Origin: Mitosporidium daphniae
Taxonomy: Eukaryota; Microsporidia
Assembly (NCBI RefSeq): GCF_000760515.2
Contig: NW_013546154.1
Location: forward strand, 1 to 64,000
Reading direction: 5' to 3'
Length of the DNA: 64,000 bases
The notes below the pieces were generated by a model. It searched no databases. It was given only the letters and a program-made list of their open reading frames with translations, and was not told the origin of the DNA. Shown piece by piece: positions 41,877 to 51,625 of the stretch. Both the position numbers and the translations under genes were made by a program. Numbering within the stretch: position 1 is the first letter of the stretch; every line of letters begins with the position of its first letter.

Positions 41877-42334
41877 AATTTTACACGCAATTACTCGTTA
41901 GTGATTATCATCACCATATAATTTTGTCGCTGGCGCATTATACGGTTACCAAATTGGAAATGTAAATTTGACAGCCAAATTGGAAATCTAAATTTGACAT
42001 CTAAATTTAGGGTTGGGGGTGGTGCTTGAAGGAGAGTAAACTTGCACCATAGTGTTGAGAATTCTCATCACATTGTTAAACATCCAAATGATGAGTTCAT
42101 TTGATGTCCGTTTTTGGGTGCCAAAATTATTGATTGGTGGGCCTAATCGCGATTGAGATTTATTAACTTTGGTGAGCCCAATCGCGATGCAAAATGTGGA
42201 TATAAGTTTTAATAAGCCAATGTCCACGGGACTGCCTTTAAAGATTGTCGAGAAATCAGGCATTAATCATCTTTTTGATGGTGATGATGAATCGTCCAAA
42301 TAATTAAATTTAATGAGAAAATATTAGCTAAAAA
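41877..42334. other. AT-rich intergenic region with short repeats
   Basis: No confident gene. A 26-bp direct repeat lies at 41949-42000. A minus-strand ORF 41988-42263 (91 codons, starting MPDFSTIFKG) begins with ATG and has protein-like composition, but no family match or neighbour support. Two near-identical blocks containing CCAATCGCGAT/CTAATCGCGAT lie near 42142 and 42175. Confidence 0.4.
41949..42000. repeat. 26-bp direct tandem repeat
   Basis: Two copies of a unit beginning CCAAATTGGAAAT, at 41949-41974 and 41975-42000, with two mismatches, followed by a partial third copy. Confidence 0.9.
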
Positions 42335-43498
42335 ATGTCGGAAGGTCCTCTAGCGGAAAACATTTTCCTTGTAGATGAGCGAGTGGCCAATGGTATCAGG
42401 CATTTTTTTGCCGGCTCAATCGGAGGTACGCTCAATTTTATATTTATGATGGCCAGGCGTCGCTGGACTTGCCATTGGGCATCCATTCGATACAGTTAAG
42501 GTACGCATGCAAAACAACATTGGAAACGATCTCTACGGCGGGTCGATGCGAACATTTCTCAAAATCGTAAAGGAGGAAAAGGTGGATAGCCACCCTGATT
42601 TATTTAGATCCGAGGACTCTTTAAAGGAATCATTCCTCCGATGATCGGTGTTGGGCTGGTTAATGCCTTTGTTTTTGGTGTATATGGCACGATTCTTAAT
42701 TCAATCCAGGCCGCCCATGGTAAGGGCTACGTTTGTTCTTAGCGAATTAGTAAGTACATTTGGGTCTTAACGTTCCTAGTAGGGCATCACAATTCACTGT
42801 TGCCGTTTTTTGTTGCCGGTGCATGTTCAGGATTTGCCAATTCTTTCATTACGGGCCCTTTTGAGCTAGCAAAATGCCTCCAGCAGCAATCTTCGATAGG
42901 AGTGCGCTCTTCTGCTCAATCGAAGCTTCCAGGCACATTTTCGATCCTTCGAGAGGCCTATAGACGCTGGGGCATCTCTGGCCCATGCAGGGGCCTATTA
43001 GCTACCATCATAAGAGATACACCTAGCTTTGGTACTTATTTCCTTGCGTATGAAGCAATCATGCTGCATGGTGGGTCTTCTGCCGATGGCATGTCGAAGA
43101 ATCAAGACTTGTATACAAAATTTGAAACGTACGTGGAGCAATATGGCTCTCACACGTACTCCCCAATTATAACATGTCCATCCATTGTTGAGAAGCCAAA
43201 CTCGAGCGAATATAACTTCCCACCGCTTTTGCTGACACTGTTTGCTGGGGCTGCCAGCGGCGTGCTAAGTTGGCTTGTCACATACCCTTTTGATGTTATC
43301 AAAACTAGAATCCAATCCACCCCGCTCGATGTGAAGACAACAGGCATAATCCAAACATATAAAGCCATGTGCAGACAGACAGGGATTGCATCCCTATTTT
43401 GCGGGCTCAATGTAACGCTATTGAGGGCCATTCCAACAAACGCGGTAACCTTCCTTGGATTTTCTCTAGCATTAAATGCATTTGAATCCAAATGGTAG
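42335..43498 (+). CDS. Mitochondrial carrier (SLC25), carnitine/amino-acid type
   Basis: Encodes 347 residues with introns 42426-42456, 42582-42607 and a longer one at 42720-42782 (or to 42779). There are three carrier repeats with signatures HPFDTVKVRMQ, GPFELAKCLQQ and YPFDVIKTRIQ, each followed by acidic-Gly motifs (RGLFKGIIPPMIG, CRGLLATIIRD, FCGLNVTLLRAIP). The RDTPSFGTYFLAYE segment resembles the carnitine/acylcarnitine and Ymc1 branch; the exact substrate is not determined. Six membrane helices are expected in the inner mitochondrial membrane. An acidic loop of about 40 residues between repeats two and three is unusual. The third intron contains an internal GTAAGT donor and a second acceptor (see findings). 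Confidence 0.9.
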
Positions 43499-43770
43499 TT
43501 ACCAAAGGGGGCTCGCCCATGCCAACCCAAACCCATAATCTGTTCGTGTCCATTTTCACATCCAAGTAATAAATTCGATTTATTTGATTTTCAGCACAAG
43601 TGCGGGTCCATAGGACATGCAAGCATGTACACCGACATGAAATGTGCCACGCGCTAACCTGAAATAGCAGGGGAGAGGGACAATACAGTCTCGCCACCCT
43701 CAAATCTTTCAAGCGAAATTTTGATTCTGTGGTGCCTCCGGCGAGAGGAATCTGGGAAAACCCCCCAAAT

Positions 43771-46130
43771 TTACAAAAGAAAGTCTGTTTTTAGCAGCGA
43801 ATATCTGGTCCCTGCAAGCTGATCAACATTGGACTCCACCCCAACGCAATTTCTGGCTTTCGCATGATTCCGCCTGTAAATCCGAAGCCCCAGGTCTAAA
43901 ACAGGGCCACAAGAACCATCTACTTCGGATAGCAAAGTGGCCAGCCTGTGGGTAAACTCAAGCCTCTCGACACAACTGGTATTGAAATTCCCGGGCTTCC
44001 CAAATAACCGCTCCTATAATCATCATCTGATTTGCATCAACATACTGCATCCTCGCCATAGCAAAGGAGGGGAAGGCGACATGTGGAAAGGGAGGGCTGC
44101 TGCACGATGACGCCAAAAAAGAACGTCCACACACCCTGTGCACTGCAAGTTGGACATGCAGATGCTTCAGATGGCCATGAAAATTTGCAATGTTTGCAAT
44201 AACGGCGACAAAGCTCGGGCACATTTGAAGGGAAAAATCCCACCATCTTTACCCTGGCCCTGTATATGGCAGGAATCTATGCCGTTAAAATACGAAATAC
44301 ATCTGTCGACAAGATAATGCTAGAAAGATCTGAAAATGGCATTTCAGCATATTGGAATCTTGTAACGCTCGGCGGCTCAATCATAAGCAACCTGCTAACC
44401 CCAGAATGCTCTCTCCGCCTACACTTGATTACGAAAAAAAGAAAACCTCAACAATGGCTGACAAAAAGAGACACCAGCGGGACTATCGATTGGGATAATC
44501 GAATGGGATGCAGGGAGTCCGCAGCCGTGCATGACGGCAATAATTTCCTCCGAGTCACTTCCAGGACAAATCGGGCGGGCATGAAGATTTTTGAAGTAGG
44601 CGATTCGCCCAACATGTAAAATCTCTTTTGCAATCGGTACATGTTCATCCCAAAACGTACAAAGAAGCTTATCAGCGACCACGTTCTGCTGATGACCAAG
44701 AGAATCGGCTCCTTCAGCAACAATTGTCCTTCACATAAGCAAGGAAATGCCAACCTTAGCCGCTCATTTGCGGTGTAATCACCCAACACGACGGTCATCA
44801 TCATTTCAGGATTTTCTGCCTCTTGGGTGTTGCAAATGTGTATCACCTAACGCTTAGAACTGGCATCTATACCTCTGCCACGAGATCAAAGTAACACCCA
44901 GCTCTGATATCTTTGACTTCGCGCAGTTTCTTAAAATTGGGAGCAAACGCATGAGAATGGCCATTTTGAGTGAATGTTGGCATAGGGAGCGTTTCTGCTC
45001 TTGTGGGTGAATCGGGTCCACAGAGAGAAGCCCATGTGGGCCTGATGTCGTTCTTACAAAGCTTGGACCACCAGCTGTACAAAGAAGCTATCCGATTAGA
45101 GTCCGAGCTCACAAGCGGGCTAGTTGAGGCGTGTCTGCTTACTGAAGGGCGAGGCTCCCGGTCCCTTGTGATCACAACAAACGAGAACCCTTTGGTATTG
45201 ATTCCCATTAACTCGCCCTTGTATCCCTGTATCTAGAATAGCCAAGCGGGGCTTACCTTGACTCGATGCAGACGGATTGCCTCTCCAGCAGACGCTATTT
45301 GTGGAAAGTCCATATGGCTTTTCAGAAATAAATTAACCACGAATGGGGATGAATTTTCTAGCGAATGGTCGACCATCAGCAACTTCATAAATAAATCTAA
45401 TGGTCAATGGCACAAAAACGCCAACCTTTTCCTTGACACGTACGAGGCTCAATCCATTCCACCACAAGACCAAGCAAATCTACCACTGTATTCGACATAA
45501 TTGTCGCAAGCTGGGGATAGCAGTGGCGATCTGTTTTTGCCGGAAAATCGTCCTTTACTTCGGCCTTAAAAGACAAAAGGGGATTATTGGCCGATGCTTC
45601 TGCAGATACCCGGCAGATTCTGGAAACGGGATTGATTATCTTGGTGCCCAACGAGGGCGAAACTAATTGCAGATGGATAGCCTCTTGTAGCGATTTCGCA
45701 TATAAAATAAGCCGGATCGAAAATGGAATCATCCCACTCCAATTAACTACCAAATGGGGATGCATATCGTCTTGGTGAGTGATCATGCAATTTTCGATCG
45801 AAACAGGGCCACTTATAATGACTTTGTCCTACGAGGTAATCCAACTCGGGTGCATACATGTCGTGATGGAATGGACAAAAGATTTGCAACCTCCGAAGCA
45901 AGGGTCACGAAAAGACGTCTCTTTTCAGAAAAAGAATCGAAAGGAGAATACGTAATGACCGACCTTTCCAGACCGGATGCAGAATCATCCTCAAGAAGAA
46001 CTCGACATATGCCGCCCTTTAGCGAATATGTTGATATGACGGTGCCTCTGATAAACTCATCGAAACTTTGCAAGCGTCTCAATTCATAAAGGTCGTCAAA
46101 TGTACGTAGAATTCCGCCGACACTGGACAT
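43771..46130 (-). CDS. POT1: Pot1-like telomere single-strand-binding protein
   Basis: Encodes about 702 residues in nine exons. Introns are 45771-45832 (62 nt, boundary ambiguous), 45397-45425, 45233-45256, 44847-44872, 44729-44754, 44419-44446, 44277-44300 and 44014-44045. The diagnostic Pot1 OB1 segment spans AGEAIRLHRVK, IQGYKGELMGIN and GFSFVVI. OB2 follows with DIRAGCYFDLVAEV, then LLCTFWDEHVPIAKEIL and HVGRIAYFKNLHARP. The C-terminal OB3-like domain holds a four-Cys zinc site (RYCKHCKF, ACPTC), equivalent to the human Pot1 OB3/Holliday-junction-like region. About 130-200 N-terminal residues precede OB1 and contain a further OB-like strand pattern (DEFIRGTVISTY). Pot1 caps telomeric G-strand overhangs. 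Confidence 0.82.
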
Positions 46131-46335
46131 GAAAAATTTGCAAATTGAAAATTTTGCCTCAAAAAATCAATTAAAAGCACGCCATTTGTGTGGGCCTTGA
46201 AAATTGAGAGGAGCATTTGACATTGCCAGCACGCCTTTGATCTTTCTTTACTCGGTTAGTCATCTAATTATTTGACATCTTGTGATTTACAGCACTGTCG
46301 TTGATAAATTTGACATCACATTCTGCTGTACTTAA

Positions 46336-46695
46336 ATGAAGTTCTCCATTGCGTTTTTCCTTGTGCTTCTTATTCCCATTCTGATTGTCGTTTATCATGG
46401 CATTTATCAGGACGTCCATTGGCTATTCTCGACCTTATCGGAACTCTCACGCGTCAATACCGAAATCAAAAGCTCTAACGTGTCACAACCATTAGTTAGG
46501 ATATCCAAGGGCTATATCCTAACCCCTAAAAATGTCACTAACGGCTTTCGGCCGTGTGAGACGCCTTCCCGGCCCCCCTTAAAATTCGAAATCATCAATT
46601 TGCGATCGATCTTTATGTTCATCGGGATGCTCACCTTTTTGACATCTGCACTAACTTTAATATTTATAAACCGCAATCTGTTGCGACTCCAATAA
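46336..46695 (+). CDS. Small two-span membrane protein, unknown
   Basis: 119 residues, intronless. A signal-anchor-like N-terminal span (FSIAFFLVLLIPILIVVY) is followed by a ~70-residue polar segment with two possible N-glycosylation sites (NVS, NVT) and a second span near residues 92-113 (SIFMFIGMLTFLTSALTLIF). The topology suggests an endomembrane protein with a luminal loop. The family is not recognised. Its last 32 bases overlap the 3' end of the convergent ribose-5-phosphate isomerase coding sequence. Confidence 0.6.
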   Translation: MKFSIAFFLVLLIPILIVVYHGIYQDVHWLFSTLSELSRVNTEIKSSNVSQPLVRISKGYILTPKNVTNGFRPCETPSRPPLKFEIINLRSIFMFIGMLTFLTSALTLIFINRNLLRLQ

Positions 46696-47497
46696 AAGGT
46701 TGAACTTGGGCGTGCTTTAAAATGTAAAATCCGGTTTCTGAGCCGACTACAACTAAATGGGCAATTTTGCAAAAAAGCCCATGCTCGACCACCCCAGTGA
46801 TCGAAGAGAGCCTCCGTTCAATATCCATCAAACCGCAGAAAACTCCATCGCTTGAAGAGGGCGGCTGTAAATCAGCAACGATATGCCCTTGATCGGAAAT
46901 GACGGGCCCAATTTTGCCGGATCCATTTCGAAGAACGAGGGCAAAATTCATCTTCTCACACTCCTTTTTCACCAAAGGATATGCTTCTGGAACAATTGCC
47001 AACGGGATGCCTTTTCTCCACTACACTGAACACCAAAAGATATCTACCTTATGACCGAGGCAGTTTAGCTTCCCAACCTTATCAGAATCAACGATTACAA
47101 TGAACAGTTTTGCAGAAAGAGCTACAATTTTCTCCAGCAAATGAGCACCGCCGCCACCTTTAATTATAAAAGACCCAGAAGAATCAACTTCATCAGCACC
47201 ATCGATGGCAATGTCTAGCTCAGCATTAGGGGCCTGCGAAAGAGCGGCCAGGGTCATTCCCGAGCTGATGATCAGCTGTTGGGATTGGAAAGAGGTTGAA
47301 ACGGCAAAGCAATTCTTTGCAAGGTCGCTTTTAAGCCGGGCCTTTAGTTTTTCCATAAAAACAGAAATCGTGGTTCCAGTTCCGATTCCAAGCCAAGCAG
47401 ACCCATTTAGACTAATTGCCTTTTCGATTGTTTCGATGATTTGCGGAAGAATCGCCTCAACAGCATTGTCTCGACTTTTGGCCACTTGGCTGGACAT
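46664..47497 (-). CDS. RKI1: Ribose-5-phosphate isomerase A
   Basis: Encodes 268 residues with one 27-nt intron (47021-47047). It interconverts ribose-5-phosphate and ribulose-5-phosphate in the non-oxidative pentose-phosphate pathway. Motifs are LGIGTGTT (phosphate loop), DIAIDGADEVD (catalytic Asp residues), IKGGGGAHLLEK (catalytic Lys/Glu) and VDSDKVGKL. The C-terminal part (DIERRLSSITGVVEHGLF) closes the fold. The protein ends about 10-15 residues later than most family members, and that extension is what overlaps the neighbouring gene. The start is 32 bp from a divergent coiled-coil gene. Confidence 0.94.
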
Positions 47498-47529
47498 TTA
47501 AATTTTAATTTGAAATAAAATTTCGTCCA
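47498..47529. promoter_or_regulatory. 32-bp divergent promoter RKI1/coiled-coil gene
   Basis: Only 32 bp separate two ATGs. The space contains TTAAATTTTAATTTGAAATA, matching the AT-rich box seen upstream of many starts. Confidence 0.5.
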
Positions 47530-48345
47530 ATGTTGTCTCCCAGTTCTGCAAGAAATCAAGCCTTGACGGATGCCTTTGACAAGGCCAAGCTAAGCATCAT
47601 CGAAAAATTCAGGTTTTAGCTCTGCATTTTATTCTAGTTTTGAAAATATCAAGGAAATATTTCCAGAATCGCTGACGTCTCCCTCTGTGGATAGTAGTGT
47701 GCTTGAAGAGGCCCATGTTCGAGCGAGGACAATTCTTTCCGACAAACTTACGGTAGGCCATTTTGGGCCTGACATTTGTATAGAGCATGTGGAACGAAAC
47801 AATGGTGAAGAATCAGGTTGAAGATGCGCTCTCCGTCCTAGATGCTGTCATTGACCATTCCGAACTTCTTGATCCATCGTTTGAAGTACCGCCATTTCCT
47901 TCATCAACAGAAAATATATTAGATGATGAGTTAAGGACAAGAAGAAACAACCAACTCAATTTCTTAATCCGGCTTCGAAGCATATTGTGAGCAAACTTGG
48001 TTTCATTTTAGGAAGCAAGAAACAGCAGAGGAAATCCAACGGGCCGTCAATGTAGCACACCATGTGTCTGAAATAGAAAACCTGGACTTGACGATTCGAG
48101 ATGTATGTGCTTTATTATTTACGCGTTTGCTAGCTAAATCAGCAAAACGAAGAGTTGCTACAGAGCATCTCGAAGGTGCAGCAGGAGCTTGCATCCAAAG
48201 GGGAGCATATTGTTGCCTTTCAGAAGAAATGGCAAAAGGCACCGCCATACTACTAACTGACCTGTAGACATGGGATACGCTATCGGAAGCCACCTGCTAT
48301 ATCAACCTCAAATCGCAAAGTGAGCCTGCCAAAATGGACATCTAA
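47530..48345 (+). CDS. Unknown coiled-coil protein
   Basis: A model of 215 residues with introns 47614-47638, 47753-47783, 47987-48011, 48103-48133 and 48212-48267. The last is 56 nt and has the only perfect TACTAAC branch site found, directly before CTGACCTGTAG. If that intron is retained the protein stops at 48256 (204 residues). The sequence is largely helical: WNETMVKNQVEDALSVLDAV, a linker, then a coiled coil (ETAEEIQRAVNVAHHVSEIE, LNQQNEELLQSISKVQQEL). It resembles small kinetochore or transport-complex subunits in length and layout, but I cannot name it. Confidence 0.6.
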
Positions 48346-48538
48346 AAACTGGGAGGTCATTTACGATAGCTACGGCGGGGAAACGGGCAAATCCGATCTC
48401 AAATACAACTGTTCACTTTAATTTTCTTTAATAATGGAAATAGCAATGCCCATAATACTACTTCGCTCCATTTGGAAATCTGAAGGCGTTTGATGTGTTG
48501 GAGATCCATAAAAACTACGGATAAGCTATGCGGCGAAA

Positions 48539-48940
48539 TCAACTGCTTGCCCCGTACAATTTGATTGGTTCTTTAAATAATCTGGAAAGGTCGGACTCTA
48601 ATAGCGCAAAAAGACACACGGAGGAGTCTCTATGGCATCTCCATCCTCGGATTGGATCCGATGGATTCCAGTTGAATCTTCTAGGCCCCGAAATTGGAGA
48701 GGAGAACCAAAGTTGCAAGTTTGGCGGCTGCTTATTGATGACAATGGTATTGGAGGTGCCACATTTGAGAGTTAAAACGCCGCTGGAAAGTGTAGCATCC
48801 ACGCTATCGTATGAAGGAACACGGCCAACAATCTTGGTATCAAAGGCGTCAAAGAGACTTTGAAGCGTGTCTTCTGCTGCCCGCTCATATGTGACCATGG
48901 CTCTGGTAGATGCGAAGCGGCCAAGCAGGGAGGCCCTCAT
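48539..48940 (-). CDS. YFH1: Frataxin, mitochondrial iron-sulfur assembly
   Basis: 133 residues, intronless. The N-terminus MRASLLGRFASTRAMVTYE is Arg/Ser-rich and fits a short presequence. The frataxin fold is complete: acidic helix YERAAEDTLQSLFDAF, strands VDATLSSGVLTLKCG and TIVINKQPPNLQLWFSSP, then SGPRRFNW and a C-terminal helix. N-K-Q-x-P-x-x-Q-L-W is the family signature. Frataxin stimulates Fe-S cluster synthesis with Nfs1-Isd11-Isu1. The mature region is close to the minimum family length. The start is 50 bp from the divergent FPP synthase. Confidence 0.92.
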   Translation of the reverse strand: MRASLLGRFASTRAMVTYERAAEDTLQSLFDAFDTKIVGRVPSYDSVDATLSSGVLTLKCGTSNTIVINKQPPNLQLWFSSPISGPRRFNWNPSDPIRGWRCHRDSSVCLFALLESDLSRLFKEPIKLYGASS

Positions 48941-48990
48941 TTTTAAAAAATTGACGCCTTTAATTTAGTTTAACCGCAGGGCTTACACCA

Positions 48991-50153
48991 ATGCTTTCGG
49001 ATTCTTCTCTTCAGCAAACATACGTTTCCATTTATCCCAAGTTGGTCGCAAAGTTGCGAGAACATCTCTGCGGCTACACTCCAGCTCTCCCGCCATCATT
49101 GATAGATAGCATTTTTTCTGTATTCCCTATCCTCCTATTTGTAGATGCTGGAATATAATATCGAGGGCGGCAAGATGATCCGCGCAAAGCTGTGTATTTC
49201 GGTATTTGAGAATCTCCATGCTGCTGATTCGTGTTTCCCGATTTCGGTTGAAGATGTCTGGGTTGTGGGCTGGGCAATCGAAATTGTAGCATTTGCCCAT
49301 TAAATATGTAGATGCAAACGTTTTTTTTGGTCGCCGATGACATTATGGACGAATCCTGCCTTCGCAGAAACAAGTTGTGCTGGTACAAAAAGGTTGGATT
49401 ATCTGCAATAAACGACTCTATTCTGTTGGAGTCTTTTTTATTCTTGCTTCTCAAAATGCACTTTCAAGATAGACCCCATACGCATATCGGGCTGTTCTCC
49501 CTATTTAGGGATGTGATCCTAAGAACCTCTCTAGGACAGGCTTTGGATATGAAGTGCGAATCGTTGAAATCTCCCCAAATGAGCTTTGAGAGGTTTGGCT
49601 GCTGTGTTAAGCTTTAGGTATCAGCAAATCGTTGTGTATAAAACCGGCTTTTACACATTTTATCTTCCCGTCAAGTCTGCTCTCATTTTGAAGGGAATCG
49701 ATATCGATGACGCGCATTTGATGCCGATTCTTTTGGGGCTGGGCGAATTGTTTCAAATTCAAGTACACCTACGGTGGGTATTTTAAACTGCTAGGACGAT
49801 TACTTGGATTGCTTTGGAGATCCATCGATAACGGGTAAAATTGGCACCGACATCCAGGACTTCAAATGCTCTTGGTGTGTGCTCACTGCCTTATCAATAG
49901 ACGGCGATGCCTGTGATGTTTTAAAGGTTCGTTGGTGTTTTACTCTCTTTAGGAGAATTATGGAAAAGAATCTGGCGTTGAAACCGTGCGTTCATACTAC
50001 AAAAGGCTGGATATTCCCGCCATCTATGAGCGAGAATGTTTAAGTCGGAAATCCAAGCTGTCCGGTGTGATATTGGAGAACAGCCACTTGCCAGCAGAAC
50101 TGAAAGCAATCCTGCAGGGTCTAGTGGATCGACTATTACACAGAAGTAGCTGA
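48991..50153 (+). CDS. FPS1: Farnesyl-diphosphate synthase
   Basis: Encodes 342 residues with introns 49120-49144, 49286-49311, 49593-49617, 49763-49794 and 49927-49952. It condenses IPP with DMAPP and GPP. The first Asp-rich motif is [17 protein letters not shown] and the second is [44 protein letters not shown] and [13 protein letters not shown] are also in place. The two Phe-type positions just before DDIMD (TFFLVADD) fit a C15 product rather than C20. Together with HMG-CoA synthase this indicates a working mevalonate route for prenylation and sterols or dolichol. The second intron falls directly before the first catalytic motif. Confidence 0.95.
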
Positions 50154-50209
50154 CAACTTTATTTGTACGGCAATAAATTGTTGCCAAATTTTGAGTGCTC
50201 ATGATGGCC

Positions 50210-51482
50210 TTATTGGAGCCCAACCATATTGTACTTGTTGTATAGCATCATGTTTCGCTTCATCAGCACAAGCAAAGGGCCCAGCAGCCGATTAAAGGCA
50301 TCGACTTCAATTCGCAGCACCGAAAGCGGGTTGCTTTGCGCTATCACGGTTGCCGCGCGTGGCTGTTTGGTTATCAGCGACATTTCGCCAAAATAGTCTC
50401 CAATGACGAGCGATTTCTCCTGCTTTCCATTGATGCAAACATTTGCATTGCCCTGGGAGACAATGTAAAAAGAATCGCCAATATCACCTTCCCTTATTAC
50501 AACCTGGTCCTTTTCGTATGAAATTTCCTTGATGCAATCAGAAAGCTTAGACAACTCAAGCTGGGACAGCGTAGAAAACAGAGGAATGTTTTTCAGAAAC
50601 GATTCATATCTCTTTCGTCGATTGTAGTTGTGGTTGATGACGATTTTCCTGAATGTCAATCTGTCAATTGCCCAAAGAGAGCCGGATTCACTGCTGCAAA
50701 TGACCGTTGCAGCGCGTGGGCTGTTGTAAAGAAGGGCCAGCTCACCAAAAGAGGCCCCGGTGCTTATGGTTTCATATTTTTCGCCATTGACAACGATGTC
50801 AAACACCCCGTCTTCGATCACATAAAAGAAATCGCCCGAATCGCCCTGCCTTATGATGACATCATCTGCCTTTGTAGGCCGTTCAAACATACATGAGATC
50901 TAAAGGAATCAGCTAAAAATCGATCACGTACAATGTCGGTCAGTTGGTTCTTGTCCAGTTCCTTGAACAGGATATTTGACGAAATGGCTTCTTTAATTAG
51001 TTTACAAGATGATTCTGATTTGGGATAGTGCTGTTTTGGCGGCTCTTCTTCAAGGGCATAGTTTGCATTTACGCCGTCCGGGTATGGAACACATTCTGCC
51101 GATACCGACCCTCGTCGCAAAGAAATGAGGCTGGAAATTTTTTCGGTCGGTGGTGGACATACATATTCGGGTGTAAAAGAGGCGCCGAAATTTCTCTGAA
51201 CCGCCGAAGCATGGCCAGCAATGGTCAGGTTGGAGAATAGGGCATTTTGGCTTTCCAATTCGGCGATCAGGCTTTCTTTTTCGGGCAGATCGTGCTTCTC
51301 CTTACTTAGCGCATATATACAAGCAGATAGTGCCAAAAGCCTGCTGGTGTTCCTAAGATCTGGGTGCAAAGCAAGCTTTCTGTAAATGTACTCGCATGAT
51401 GCCTAGGCAGGGAAAAATTGGTGTAACTTGCCTCAAAAAAGATCTTCAGATCAGACTCAAATGCTTCATATGTGTTATCCAT
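50210..51482 (-). CDS. BCY1: cAMP-dependent protein kinase regulatory subunit
   Basis: Encodes 406 residues with two introns: 51403-51431, which has a GC-AG boundary (GCAAGT donor), and 50870-50892. The pseudosubstrate inhibitor site is RRGSVS (near residue 115). There are two cyclic-nucleotide-binding domains, each with an intact phosphate-binding cassette: FGELALLYNSPRAATV and FGEMSLITKQPRAATV (Gly-Glu and the cAMP-binding Arg both kept). The N-terminal dimerisation/docking helix bundle is not obvious; instead the N-terminus reads MDNTYEAFESDLKIFFE. A Ser in the inhibitor site suggests a type II, autophosphorylated form. It controls PKA in response to cAMP. Confidence 0.93.
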
Positions 51483-51625
51483 TGCAACCCTAAAAAATGA
51501 TTTTGATTAAATTTGATCATCTGTGTATACAATCCAAAATTGATTGTGCCGCCTGTAAGTTGCATTAGCGTTTAGCGCTGGTTTTGGGTGGCAATTTTTC
51601 CCGTGTCAAAATACACGCTGCGCCA

